This document shows, one piece after another, positions 45,836-59,368 of a stretch of 64,000 bases of DNA; position 1 is the first letter of the stretch, and each line of letters opens with the position of its first letter. The position numbers were made by a program, and so were the translations under genes. Source of the stretch: Dipylidium caninum (Eukaryota; Platyhelminthes; Cestoda; Cyclophyllidea; Dipylidiidae); the NCBI GenBank assembly GCA_017562135.1, contig QEYB01000282.1:1-64000 (forward strand), read 5' to 3'. The notes beneath the pieces are model-generated. The model did not search any database. It was given only the letters and a program-made list of their open reading frames with translations, and was not told where the DNA came from.

Positions 45836-48800
45836 GTCATCAAGTCTAGACCATCCGTTTTCCGCTGCATTTTAAAGTATTGTTCGATTGGCCCTGTTTA
45901 TGTTTGGTCCACTTTGCCAATCTGTTATGTACATCTATCATGGTAGTAGCGTTACATTGACCCTTTTTTATGCGTGTATCTTGTCTGTGTAATATCAAAT
46001 CTGTATAAATATACACTTTAACTCTTAGTATTCCTATTTAGTAGTCTGAGCATGGCTTGTCACTTGATCATATCTTTAGTGGGTCGTCTGTTAGTAGCCA
46101 TTAGGGTGGCGCGAGGAAGTAGTAAGGCTTCCTTCAGTCAATCCGTTGACCATATAAATTCGTCTTTTGAGTGCTTCTCGGGGGGTGCTTTTCCTCGGTC
46201 CTGGAGTACGGCTTTCGCTTGTCATTTTGGGAAGTTGGTGAGCGTGCTTGAAAGCGCTCGTGGTTCGAAGAGGGCAAACTGAGTTGGCCGCGTCGACTAA
46301 AGGTAGTTGGCTAACTACTTTTTCTTTTCAATGACTTGCTTGAACGCAGGGCTGAGTTTAGTTCACTGCGGAAATATCATCGTCCGCACCGGAATCTCGT
46401 TCATCTGTTTGTGTAGTTGCCGCTCACCGGTTCGGCGTTTTCTGTATCGCTGTGATTTTTTGTCTTGTATGACGAGTGGTAGTCCAATCTTTTTGCTTAA
46501 CATTGTCTCGAAGCTGGATTTGGTGAGCATCCTCGGTGTTGAGATGCGTGTACCAATCTTCATTTATGTAACAGCGGGTTATTAAATCGTCAGCATTTAG
46601 ATTGTTGGGTAGTTTTATTCCCAACAGCAGAGGTTTTTATTATGATGCTCGGCAGGTGTGACGTGAACGATTCCTGAATGGAATTACATTATTTTTTCAG
46701 TAAGCATGTTATAATCGCTACCGCATTTTTTTCACAGCATTTGTGCGTCAATTTTGCCGCCATTTACAATCAAACTATTGATTGTAAAGTACTATTTCGA
46801 TAGACATGTTAGATAAGGGGGAGGGTATGATAATGGGGACGCTTGGGGCCTCACTGAAAACTTAACGCGGGTGTTCCTAAAAGTTGTCTCCGAAATCGAA
46901 CCAAATGTGATTTATCCCTTTTATTGTGTGTGTAGTTCTCTTTAGTTGTTTCCGTTTAGTAATTTATTCAAATTATTGCTTTTTTGTTTGACGTTTTGGC
47001 GTTATTGTATGATGCGGTAAGTCTAGTGTCACGATTTAGAATAAGCTTCTACTATACACTGTGGGAGCTCTCATTATTCTCGGAACCAACCCTTCCTATT
47101 TTTGTTTTTAAGAATTAATAACTGGCTTTGTGAATATTCAATGTATTACCTTACATGCGGTCGGATCAAAGCAACTCGAATTTATTATTTAATATATCCT
47201 ATGTTAATAGCCTCCTTTAACGTCGAGTGCTTAGGCTTATAAACCGCAATAAGCCTACACAAAGATCAAACATCATTGTAAAGATGTGAAAATTCCTGTC
47301 ACTTAACTAGCCTTATGGTGTGCTTGCCCGCGGGTACAAGAATGCGGATGCTTAAGACGTGCAGGCATCACTTGTATGCATGCGCGCTATTCGCCCTCTG
47401 TTGCTGCTACTACTACTGCCTCTGCTACTGTTGCTGTCGCCGATACTGCTATGGTTGCCTGCCTAGCGTGTGCCTACGCATTTCGCTTAGCCTCCATTAT
47501 AATCAATGCAATTTACTGTTGGCATTAGGAAATTAGCCCACAGTTTCTTTATAAGTTATACACAGTAGGGTAAATGGTGTTTGTGTTCTCGACCCGAGAT
47601 CTTCTCTGTATGCATGATTTTGTGGGTTGTAGTGAGCGAAGCACGTCCTTACAACCGTGCCACCAGTATTGAAAATGTAATCAGCTAGCCCATTAAGACT
47701 GCTATGTTCCCGTTAAGACCTAATTCCACAAGACAGCTGCAAGCTGAAACCTTGCGACACTACCATATACAAGATTTGAGACATCCAAATATACTAATTA
47801 TTTGGGTATGGACGATATCAAAACCGGGAAGTTTATATGCTATCTGAGTGATATGAACGAGTCGGCTGTTGCTTAACGATATTTTTAACCACTTTTGTCA
47901 TTTTCTCACTCCCCTTGCCTGTTTTTACAATTTCCGAAGCTACTAACCGCTGGGATGAAATTGAGAACAAGGTTCTCATGAACTTAAAAACTTTCGGAAC
48001 TTACTTGATAGTCTGAAGTTTTTACTGAATCCAAGAGTCTCAGGGCTGAGGAACGGCTTTAGGTATGGTCTTTTGCAATTTGCAACTCATCTATAATTTC
48101 AGTCTGCCCATGTCTGCCAAATTTCGTTCGTCGTCAAATATCCTTCGCAGTAGTGAAGAGGTCCAGGTGACAAAGTACGTGAATGGGTTGTGGGTAGTAC
48201 TAATTTGGTCAAAGTAATATTCAAATAAATCAGATGGCTATAAAGGTAATAAATCCATTGCTCCCCTATCTCCATGTCCACCTTTTATGGGGTGTATCCA
48301 CCCATAGGACAAATTGATTTAACATTAGGCATGACGTGATGTGTGTGGATTTACCGACTCCCTAGAAAAAAACGTTGTGAATAAGGTAAGCAAGGTGGAT
48401 TCCTTAAATTTCCGAATTAGTCACGAGCCAGCGAGTTTTCTTATGTAGGCAATCTGGACGTTCCCATGTTGACTCAATACATCACAAGTGTCACGTGCCA
48501 TCCACGAATCCTTGGCTTTCTGTTTGTGCCTAAGCTTACCATCCAACGCTTTATTATCACCAATAAAAGCATAGCCGGCCAGTTCTCGCATGACTGAACT
48601 CGACCCATCTCTCCGAATGAGGGTGCATATGTACAAAATGTGACGTGAGGTCTTGGCCTTATCTCAACTTCTGAACACGTCTTCGTGGCCCAGCTATAAT
48701 CGTAAATGTAAGTTATAATCAGACTGTCATTATAGCCAATAGAACGTTAACGATCATTCATGCGAAGCCGGAATGATGGAGAAACTCACTAAGGAGGAGC

Positions 48801-51258
48801 ATTACATAGATAAGTATTTAGCAAATCATCAGCGAATACAGGATAAGTTCCACGTAACCAATCAATTATTTGAACTATCGGTATCAGTATACAATCGACC
48901 AGCCAACAAGGAAGCACATATTTCGTGCGTCATGAGAAAGGGCGTGGCGAATAAACTAGGCTATATATCATTCGGGTACACGCTATATTGGCAAATTCGT
49001 GGTGCCTTATAGTGCTAAGTGATGCCTAATCGGATTGAAATGCAGCACTGCTATTCTAAGAAGTTTCCCTTCTACATAAAATTTTTACCCTCCGGTTCCC
49101 GACTCAACTGTTAAGCACCCTAGTTTTGTAATTGTTGACAATTTTACGAATTCAAGGCAAGCTGGGGCCAGTAAGGTTTGATGAAAAAATGCTTTCCCGT
49201 ACACAATAAAAATTTATGTCGGTACCACGAGCATTCTCCAAAGATCTAAAGCATATTATTAGCGTCCGAATTGATTTATCGTTTACGAAAAAAAATAAGA
49301 AAGAAAGGTAAAGAAAGTGACAGAATTGTTGACGCTCAAATCGTGACCGGAAAGGCACTTTCCTCGGTGTTTAACTATAAATTAAAAGAACTGTTACTGG
49401 TGGCTAAATCCAGCCTCGGATCTTTCGACATCCAAGTCTTTCTAAGCACAATTAAACTACAAATTCTTGAATTCTATTGTGAGTTTGCTGGGTGAGAATG
49501 TTAAAGCTTTACCAGTCGTGCCACAAAACTATACTATTAAAAAACATTGCCATAACAGGGACTGCCTCTAGAAGTGCTCGCATTGGCACAACCTGTGGAA
49601 ACGTAAGGAAATTTAACATAAAACCTAAATTATTGCCTTTTGGGTTATACATGTCGAGATGAGGCCTTTGTATTTATCGGGTTGCCCCCCAACTTGATGG
49701 AAAGACCAAATGGAGAACTTAAATGACTTAGCAGACATCACCTGCCCCTGGGAAAGTATTGAGCTATACACCAGTTTACCACAACCTATATATATGATAC
49801 ATGGTATTTTCTTACTTTTAATTTCGTATAAGATTATACAAGGAGTTGTAAATTTCAGGTGTACATAGGCAAATAATACACCTTATTGATGGATTGTAAG
49901 TAGCATTTCAAAATGTTGGAGCCTCATTTAAATTTGAGGTAATTTGCACTGGCTGGCTGTTTTTAAGTATTGAGCATTTTTTTGTGGGATTATTAAGAAT
50001 GTGAGAAGGAAATGAATTATTATTAGGATTATTAGTAATCGCGTGTCTAACTGAGTAACGTGCTTTTTAATAGAATTCGTACAAAATTCAGGAGTACAAG
50101 ATAATCTACTGTCCAAATAACCAATAAAACAGCAAGAAATCGTCTTTCAGTTAAAAAAACACAAATACGAGCATAGTTCTGTAAAACCGATGATATTTTG
50201 TCGCCACAGATGCATATTGGGTGACTTTCGGTCATTAAATTGTCATGCACATTAAGATATCTTGAATTATACACTCACCCATACTTTCATCCCAATCGTA
50301 CTGCCTAACATGACTTATTACGCACTAGTTGAAGGCCTCGAAAGTTTTGGCACTGGCACCTATCTGTCAAAAATCAAGTTCTCACGCCGTGTGAAGCTAG
50401 TTGCAAGACGTGCTGAAGGCATGTATGTATAGTATCTTGAAGTTGTCGTAACTACTTAGACAAACTGCCGAGAACTTGTCCCTTTTAGAATAAATGACAT
50501 TTTCAATTATTAAATCGATTTGTATCCTTTATAGCTCGCTCAGTTGTACGAAAGATGTATCCCCTGCCTTTTCACTTTGTGTCTTACTGAAATGGGTCAC
50601 ACCCCTAGGCATTCATGATCGTGGAAAGAAATATCTTTTTGTATTTCTTCTAACGTTTTGTCACTGACAAATATAGTAAGTAATAGGTCTTCTTTAAAGT
50701 TACAATGAACTGAAATAGGCTCAAGACACCCGGAGTGTACACTTCATAGTCGAGATAATCATTCCGGCCCAGAGAGCGAGGTAAGGTATGAGTAGAGACG
50801 TACATCCACTCTCGAATTTATTAAATTTTAGTGTTATGTGCAATCGCGAAAATGGCCATGTTTAAACATGATGGTGTAAGGAATTGTGATTAGCACATAT
50901 ATGAAAATTGCAACTAAGACGCAAAAATTCCTCTTGTTAGGCTGGCTCTCTGGTTATTATCCACTTGTCTTATAGAGCATCACGTTGACTTGACCAACTG
51001 CCACGAGAAGGTACGTGTTGACTTCATGCGTAACATAGCTAAAAAGAAATGTTATTACACTTCACCGAAGAAAGTGAGGATTTTTCAAATTGAAGGCAGC
51101 CGAATATTGCTGCAGAGGTGGATTTAGCTTGTGGCTTATTCAGTAGAAATATGTCTAATGTCAGTTGGGAAAAGTAAAGAACTTTGTTTCCGCGATCGAT
51201 ATCTTCGTGTGCATTGTAAAACGTCCCCACCTTAAAGTTTTTACTCAGGGTAAAAAGG
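45836..51258. other. Long gene-poor interval
   Basis: No supported gene. Short frames on both strands (for example minus 46424-46624, minus 48421-48636, plus 48773-49012) lack recognisable domains. The first two hundred bases hold the HMGB-like 3' untranslated region. A run of TGC- and TAC-rich sequence at about 47395-47450 gives a Cys/Tyr-rich frame that looks like simple sequence. Confidence 0.5.
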
Positions 51259-51779
51259 TCATTGAACAATAAATATACATCTAACGATTTTAGGGCATGG
51301 GGTGAGACGGATAGATGGATAGAAATTAGAAAAAAGTACAAGTGAAGTCAGCGCAAATTCCAGAATATCTACTCCAACATTTGTTCCAGAAATCGTTGTA
51401 TGAATCATAGTGTATTTTCTACGCTGGTTGTAAGTTCGCAAAATGCTAACTAACCTCAATTTCAAATGCACGCAATTTCTATTATTTCTAATTATCATCA
51501 CCTTACATTAGAAAAACTCAAACCTTATAAGATGCAAGCCTACCTTGAAAAGTGTTTGCCTACAATACACTGCCAAGCCCGTCCATGCTTCTTATCAAAA
51601 TGACTCTTGATCATTTGAGCGACCTGCGTCTCTTTAGGATGGATAGATAGCGCTTCAGTAATAACATCGGCGGCTTCCCTTTGTTCAGCATCGTTCATGT
51701 CTGATGATCGAACAATCACGTTGAAGGAACCGTCCTGTTCAATGTCCTTCCCATCTGCAAAACTATCTATCCTGTTCAT
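51259..51779 (-). CDS. Divergent dynein light chain-like protein, 3' exon uncertain
   Basis: Exon 1 (51779-51544) encodes 78 codons beginning MNRIDSFADGKDIEQDG, then the LC8 N-terminal half in diverged form: VRSSDMNDAEQREAADVITEAL, MIKSHFDKKHGRAWQCIVGKHFS. The donor (AAG|GTAGGC) sits in the same codon and phase as in the four LC8 genes of this cluster. The best phase-compatible 3' exon is 51418-51259 (acceptor GCGTAG), giving KYTMIHTT and ILEFALTSLVLFSN, which loosely follows the LC8 beta-strand half but is much diverged. The frame is also open upstream of the chosen Met through CA-repeat sequence; I chose the Met nearest the conserved domain. It may be an LC8 domain like that of tegument-allergen-like proteins; no EF-hand is visible. 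Function is otherwise unknown. Confidence 0.55.
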
Positions 51780-51825
51780 TGTCGCACTTATCTCCCTTCG
51801 CAGATAACTGTTGGTGTTCGTGTTC

Positions 51826-51853
51826 GTTTGCGTGTGTGTGTATGTGTGTGTGC
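51826..51853. repeat. (TG)n microsatellite
   Basis: Interrupted GT dinucleotide run just upstream of the divergent light chain start codon. Confidence 0.8.
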
Positions 51854-52123
51854 GTAAGTCTACGTCGTGAGTTTGTGCGAAGATGCTCAGTGGAAATATT
51901 TCTGCCGCACTAACCCACTCACGTGGATCCATGTCATCATCGCTACAGTTTTCGCCATCTTCTCTAATCGCAACTCGCACCTTCAATATGTGTAATGTGT
52001 ACGTGTGTATTTTAGATAGGCAGATACACAGGACTGACAAATGTCCTGTGTGAAGTGTTGGCGTCATGCCAAAATCTAGAAAGCTGAGTGGAGTTGACAG
52101 TTTAACAACGTCTGCACACTTAT

Positions 52124-52146
52124 TCTCTCTCTCTCTCTCTCTCTCT
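52124..52146. repeat. (CT)n microsatellite
   Basis: Uninterrupted run of about eleven CT units; on the minus strand it gives a false Arg-Glu frame. Confidence 0.85.
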
Positions 52147-52684
52147 GACCGAAACGGAGTTAATAAGCCATGCGGGAGCATTAAACTCGGCGCAAATGTA
52201 TTTTCCTGAATATTGAACTACTCGCAATCTTACCACCAACGATTAAATAAAAACCAATTTCGCCATAAATTTGCCTCTATTCTATGCAAAGTACTATTCA
52301 GATCGCGATTACGTGGCTGTTGCATTCTAGCAGACAGGAGGTAGATAGATTAAAGTGAATGGGTCAACATCGCTATTCTACGGTTTATTTGTTCTGTCCT
52401 GTCTTTCCCTATTGCCTACTATCCACATCAGTACTATGTACATTTCCTCTCCCAACACGATAAGATAGTTACAAGACCGAACATACGTCTATACTAATCA
52501 AGTCATCTAGAAATCTGCTTATTTATAGGGATTTTAAATTATATTGGAGAGTAGGGTTATCCACATCATAAATTAGATACCTCAACAGGGACCATAGGTC
52601 ATGGATTTGAAAAGTAACGCTTGCCTTGTAAAAATATTTTTATCTCGGCAAAAGACAAGATGGAGGCAGAATAAGTCGTTAAAT

Positions 52685-53055
<371 letters not shown>

Positions 53056-53120
53056 GCCTAGGAGCAGAAGGGTTATGTGAGTAATCCAAGAATGAGTGAT
53101 TACTGCAACAAAACACCAAC

Positions 53121-53175
53121 TTTATATCTATGGATTGGTGCATAATCAAGTGGATGCCTCAGTAGACTAGCCTCA
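53121..53175 (-). promoter_or_regulatory. Promoter block of light chain copy 1
   Basis: On the minus strand TGAGGCTAGTCTACTGAGG (53175-53157) is followed by TATAAAG (53127-53121), which ends 66 bp before the ATG. The same pair precedes copies 2, 3 and 4. Confidence 0.55.
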
Positions 53176-54182
53176 GGAAACACCCTCAACACATAAAGGT
53201 CCGTGTAAATAGATACAACAAATTTTCCATTTTAATGACCCAAATATACTCCTTCTCGAGCTACAACCGCTTGGAGGCATTTAAGTCAAGGAAATTTCAG
53301 TGTCACTCCTCTCCCGCAAACAATGAAATATTACTTTCACTAATAACATCAACTTCTTAGGAATCCCTTCTCTCTCCCCTCAATCTTCTGTTTTCCAATC
53401 CATTATCGTAAATAACGACAGCCCTGGTAAAAAACGATGAGAATATCAAGTTCCTAGCAATTGATTGGCGTGAGCTTGTATGGTGCATTACGAGATTTCT
53501 TAGCTGTCATAGGATGTCCAGAATGTTGCTGTGCTTATTGAGAGTCGGAAAATAAATTAGCAGAGACTTTAGTGACCTAGCGTGCATCTACACTACTGTC
53601 ACGCTAAACCAAACCTCCCCTTTTTACTATTTCTCCTTATTGTTTATCTCCTTAAGCTGTGATTTCGTGGTAGACTGTATCGGTTGATTTGAGCAAAATC
53701 TTGCATCGCTGTACTAACTACTGTAAACCATGAATTTAGGCAATGACATTTACGATCTGTGAATGTAGGTAAAAAGTGCCTACGTGAAAGGATAGTTGAG
53801 AAACCAATCTATCAAAAGCTGTTAAAAAAATAACACAGCACACTCCAAATCAATTACTCTACCCAGCGTTCACGTTGTTCCCGCCAGATCCTACTTGCGG
53901 GACCGAAGGGCTATACGCGCAAATACTGTGGTATAGTGGATACCGTCAGTGAATTGTAGTGGTTATGAGGATGTCTTAATGAGGGACACATTCCATCCTT
54001 GAATTGAATTAGCCTGCCAAAAGGGTTGTTATTTATAGACAGGAGAAAAAACAACTTCTCCAAATATCCCAAAACTCCTCGACTTGACGTTTAAGGTAAA
54101 AGCAGAACTCTCAAGTTCAGAATTTGTCAGAGATATGCCAACCAATTTTGCATGTACATGCACACACAGGGTAAGGTCGACA
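53176..54182. other. Intergenic between light chain copies 1 and 2
   Basis: AT-rich sequence separating the divergent promoters of copies 1 and 2. No gene or relic was recognised. Confidence 0.5.
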
Positions 54183-54232
54183 TTTGAGGCTAAGCTACTG
54201 CATCGACCAACCCCCTTTGGGTTAGTATAAAA
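54183..54232 (+). promoter_or_regulatory. Promoter block of light chain copy 2
   Basis: TTTGAGGCTAAGCTACTG at 54183-54200, then TATAAAA at 54226-54232, 55-61 bp before the ATG. Confidence 0.6.
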
Positions 54233-54286
54233 CCACAATTTCTAAAGATACCTGATGTTAAATTTTTTTCCTCGCGAAGTAGGGTC

Positions 54287-54661
54287 ATGCAGAGCTACGG
54301 TTCGGAGAACAAGGCTGTCATTAAAAATGCTGACATGAGTGAAGAGATGCAACAGAGGGCCGTTGATTGCGCCCAAGAAGCCATGTCGAAGTACAACATT
54401 GAGAAGGACATGGCGGCGTATATTAAGAAGGAATTCGATAGGATCTTCAATCCGACATGGCATTGTATTGTCGGTCGTAATTTTGGCAGGTACGCTCGTC
54501 TCTCTTCCTCACTCCCGCTCTACATCTCCATCCCTCCTTCAGCTAAACCGTACTTAGTGATGTGTTTTATTTTCCCCTGTAGCTATGTGACTCATGAGAC
54601 GAAACACTTCATCTACTTCTACATGGGCCAAGTTGCTTTTCTGCTCTTCAAGTCGGGATAA
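54287..54661 (+). CDS. Dynein light chain, LC8 type (copy 2)
   Basis: LC8-type light chain, 93 residues, from exons 54287-54489 and 54583-54661. Exon 1 begins [20 protein letters not shown] and ends [13 protein letters not shown]; exon 2 reads [20 protein letters not shown], then LFKSG. All core LC8 positions of the target-binding groove strand are present. The 93-nt intron has consensus ends (AG|GTACGC, CCTGTAG|C), is a multiple of three and has no in-frame stop, so an unspliced transcript would encode 124 residues with a 31-residue insert between the helical and strand halves. The spliced form is far more likely because the paralogues share the junction. Confidence 0.95.
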   Translation: MQSYGSENKAVIKNADMSEEMQQRAVDCAQEAMSKYNIEKDMAAYIKKEFDRIFNPTWHCIVGRNFGRYARLSSSLPLYISIPPSAKPYLVMCFIFPCSYVTHETKHFIYFYMGQVAFLLFKSG

Positions 54662-55734
54662 TCATCCTCCTCCTCACTCTCCTCAAGAGTTCATCATAAC
54701 AATGCGGAATAGTGATCCTTGATTCTCGAACATTTTCTTATATCCGAGTTTCGAATATCCTTACAATTATCATACACGACTCCATTTAACTAATAACATC
54801 AACTCATAATGAAACTCTCTTTTAATTTCCCAAAATACAGGGCAGAAGCACATAATTTACATTAGGAATAGAGAGCCTGCTGATATTTATTTATTTAAGC
54901 TATATACTTATGGAAGTTTGCAATCTTTTTCTATAAGCACGCGACTCCAAAATGTGTTAATCATTAGCACTAATCAGATAATGTGGATCTTAAATGGATT
55001 AACAGTTTCTGAGGCCGTGCGCCACCAATGTGTAGAAATGTAAAGACCGTGGAGACACAAATGGTCGCACATTTAGGCAAGAAAGGGGAAAGCCCAAGAG
55101 ACAAAGAAGTTGTTCCATTAATCAAGGGTTTTTTGGACACTTGGTAAAATGAACTATTTCTGTGACTGTTTTATTCATGGATAAGATAAAAGCCGTTCTG
55201 AGCAGTCCAAATAAGTAAACACATTGAAAAGTTACACTTATCTCCAGGATTGCCCAGTCTAAGGGAAAGTAAATTCGGTCGTCCGTGTTTACTGATCCAT
55301 TGTAGTCGCATTTTTAAGCAATGAGTGGACACGCACGGTAGGTAATTCACACTATTTTAAGGATAACATGTGGGAAATTAGAAGATGGTCAAACTCAGGG
55401 TAGCGTTAACAATCAGAAATAGTGTAGGAAATAAGACAAAATGAAAAAAAATTTAGAGGTTATGCTACATTTACAGTTGCAAACCGAAGAGGGATAAAAA
55501 GGACCAAAAAAGACAACATGTCAGTAAGGATAGAGGAGTGAAATGCTACCTCAAGATGTGTACCAAGTAATAAGAGGATGATTGAAAGGAGAAAATTAGA
55601 ATTTTGTAAGGCATGTCACATGCTGTGATTACATCTAGCAATACACTATTTCAATATTCGAAACACATGCGAAATAATGCGCCGCCTATTCATTCACACA
55701 CACGTGCAAACATGCACACACACCTAACTTGAAA
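54662..55734. other. Intergenic between light chain copies 2 and 3
   Basis: AT-rich sequence; a short CA-rich run lies at about 55694-55722. No gene or relic was recognised. Confidence 0.5.
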
Positions 55735-55779
55735 TTTGAGGTTAAGCTACTGGAACAGTCATCGTCTTCAGTATATATT
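55735..55779 (+). promoter_or_regulatory. Promoter block of light chain copy 3
   Basis: TTTGAGGTTAAGCTACTG at 55735-55752 (one base different from copy 2), then TATATATT at 55772-55779, about 56-63 bp before the ATG. Confidence 0.6.
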
Positions 55780-55834
55780 AAGGGAACAAAACTATAATCC
55801 ATTGGTTTTTACTCCCGTCGGTAACAAAGGAGTC

Positions 55835-56207
<373 letters not shown>

Positions 56208-57330
56208 ATGCTTATGTATAAAATATAGCTTTTTTGGAACACATTGCCTTTTCGCTTTGGTATTGGCTTCGCGAAAACGTCTGACTGCAGCATGTTAATC
56301 CAAGAAGCAAAAATCGGTGAAACAGATTTGGGTCTTATTGTATCACAGTAGTCTGGGTGTGTTCTGGGTGGATTTCCCAGTTTTATAGTCTCTCTATCCA
56401 TTCCCGACTACTAATGGTAAGTCGTGTTTCAACTTGGATTGTTACATTTTGACACCATAATTCTTATTCCTATATTGGCTCCGTCTTTTCGGCTGAGCTA
56501 AATCAATACCGCCGTTGCAACTGTAGAAATGTCGTTTTGAGGGGCCCTCTAAGTTGTGCTCATTGTGGTTCAAAGGACTCCTTTTCGTAGAAGATAAGAT
56601 AGTTTCACAATGATCCAGAACATAAGGTCGAAGTAAAACGTGGTGGGATTTTGTATGACACAACGCAGAGAAATTATGAAGATCGGAACACACAACACAC
56701 AGGATCGCCTGCCTTTTTAATTAATCTCGCCCATCTTTCGAGATCTATTAAAGCGCCAGTTTAGAGGTAGATAAATAAAGACATTGAAATTCGTGAATCC
56801 CGACTGAGGGTCTCCATTACTCGATTTTTGTAAAATCTGAAGACAAGAGGACCCTCGAAAATAATATTTGGTATCCAGATACTACTAAAATTAAGATGGG
56901 TTTCGAGTAAATTTAGGCCCGTCGTGATGTTAAGCATAAGTAAATAACTTTATAACCAAAAATTTGGACGAGAAAATTATCACTCAATCGGTGCTCAGTT
57001 GACATAACAAGGTGGAATCTCGTAACACGAAAATTTGTTTGAGAAGACCGGTTAGAGTAAAGCGCAGAGTCCAGACCATAATTAAAGTTGGTCCTTTTTT
57101 GAGGGGATAGAGCGACATACGGAGCGTAATCGGTGGCTATATGGATACCTGATCTAGGAATCAACATCACAAATCAAGCTCAATATGGGTATGCTAACAT
57201 TAATGTACAACCTCAAATCAGAGACCAAGCTAGTGGATTAGTTAACTCATACCATACAAGTAAATACACACACTTAGAAATGAGTGGTCCCGTTAATTTT
57301 GCCGATGACATCATATGAAACAAGCGTTGC
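56208..57330. other. Intergenic
   Basis: AT-rich sequence after light chain copy 3. Frames such as minus 56913-57170 show no family similarity. Confidence 0.5.
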
Positions 57331-57478
57331 ACACGGAAGTCAATTGTCCATACTGCTGGTAAAGGGTGATGGATTGTTTTAAAGGTGCTTTCGACAGATA
57401 CACGGCATCGTCGCAAACGTCCACAAAGGAGTTGGACGAGTGCTTTAGCATTATTTGGCGCTGCATTGGCGGTTTTCC
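57331..57478 (+). pseudogene. Light chain relic (exon 1 part)
   Basis: A diverged copy of LC8 exon 1: KSIVHTA, then VMDCFKGAFDRYTASS, KELDECFSIIWRCIGGF follow [23 protein letters not shown] and [17 protein letters not shown] of copy 4 in order. The start codon, the SEDMQ helix and the splice donor are lost, and a frame slip is needed between the first two pieces. A weak 3' exon echo (KRFIYYAL) near 58215 may or may not belong to it. Confidence 0.6.
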
Positions 57479-58876
57479 TCCTTCCATTTCCATATCAACA
57501 CTGAAGTTCTGAAGTTTTCTCTACACCATAATATGTAAAACAAATCAGACAATATTCTACTAATACCGAGCCAGTAGAATAGAAAAATCAGGAGAAAAGG
57601 TATTCGTAATTACACGAAATTTTCTGGACCCCGAATTGGAGTAGCGTCTTTGTGTGACGTCAGGTTCCCAACAGTCTAGAGGAGAGATATAAATCCAATC
57701 CACTTCGAGTGTACTTATAATCTGATGCAAACGTAGCGTCACTTCTGCTTTGCATTAAACTGTTGGCCTAGTGTCATAAATACCTTATAATCTAATTTCG
57801 CCTTTTCGGACATCCTCTTGAAACTGTCGCTATTCTCGGCGTTATGGCTTGTCAAAGAAGTTGAAGGAAAAATTTATTCTTCATGTAGTTTTGTCACTTG
57901 CTCTCAACACTCATCACATCTCTGTTTTTGGATTTTTAACTTGGCTAGTTTTTTTTCTTATTGTCATCGCTCAAAAATACTGCTAAGCAGTGATTCATCT
58001 ACTAGCTCATATTTTCGACTTAGTTCTACTACTTTAAAATAATGAAAAAATTGTAAGGGAGTTCTACGTGACTTTTAAATTAAATTAACGTGGGCAGAAG
58101 GCAACGGGTATGAATGACCCTGTCCCCTATCTATTTTTCGTAGCCCTATTTGCCGACGCAATTCCCCATGCTCTCAATTACTTCATTAAACTACCATAAA
58201 AGTGAAGTCAGGCTACTGAAACGTTTCATCTACTATGCACTTAATCGGAGATTTTTCATGAGTGCCATGTATAATTGCTATGGCATACATGCACGCACCC
58301 AAGAGGCCTCAACTTTAAGTTTAAATGAATCCTCACGTTCGATGAAGATCATTTTGGATAAATTCAGACATTGAGGTAGATTTTATACAAAGTGTTCAAC
58401 CATACGATGAAATTTCACTTTCCTAATCTTCGTCAGAAGGCATTTCCCTTATATAGGTGCCGAGACTTCTTACCAACGTACCTCAAGTACATTCTTGCCA
58501 AGCTCCTACTAACAATTTAAATGAATACGTTCTTGATACACAGCAAACATTCGGCAAATGCAATAAAGACTATGAGATGTATCGAAAAGAACCATTATCT
58601 ATTTTTATTATGTGTACATATTCTTCTGGGTAGAGGTGGTGAAAGAACTATACTCTAAGTCGTAAGGGGTTGTGAATGGATTGCTGGAATATCTCGACAC
58701 ACGTCCCGACAGTGCCGAGGCCTCGATGATCATGCTCTAAATGTTGAATGTTTTCCATAAATTCAGTACATGTCGTTTTAGAATAGTGGGGGAAGAAGCA
58801 CCCGTGATGCCTACTTGTATCCCTGATTGGCACAACAGTAAATGGTGAAGCCTTACAGGTACAATGGTTCACCCAC
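57479..58876. other. Intergenic
   Basis: AT-rich sequence. At 58209-58222 CAGGCTACTGAAAC resembles the light chain upstream element but no light chain reading follows it at the expected distance. No gene supported. Confidence 0.5.
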
Positions 58877-58968
58877 GAGGCCAAGCCACTGAGCGCAAAT
58901 CTCATTAGATGCAAAATTAATCCCTAGCCCCTACCCCCACTTCCACCTCCACCCTCAGTCTATATAAG
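58877..58968 (+). promoter_or_regulatory. Promoter block of light chain copy 4
   Basis: GAGGCCAAGCCACTG at 58877-58891, then TATATAAG at 58961-58968, 47-54 bp before the ATG. The spacing between the two elements is wider than in copies 2 and 3. Confidence 0.55.
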
Positions 58969-59014
58969 CGAAATATTTACTTTGCAGTGGAAAGTAACGT
59001 AATATCCGAGGCCC

Positions 59015-59368
<354 letters not shown>

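Noticed and set aside
46363..46624. Overlapping minus-strand ORFs as transposase or reverse transcriptase remnants
   Set aside because: No catalytic motif or family pattern is visible, and the frames change within 100 bp.
51039..51341. Minus-strand ORF (VGTFYNAHED, KVLYFSQLTLDIFLLNK) as the 3' exon of the divergent light chain
   Set aside because: It looks like a strand half, but no AG acceptor puts it in phase with the exon 1 donor; the exon at 51418-51259 fits the phase better. It stays an alternative.
51780..52181. Upstream extension of the divergent light chain to a 213-residue protein
   Set aside because: The added residues are encoded by CT and TG simple repeats and show no domain; the conserved region begins near the Met at 51779.
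58200..58275. KRFIYYALNRRFF as a light chain 3' exon relic
   Set aside because: Only a few residues match and the same bases resemble the upstream promoter element; neither reading is supported by neighbours.
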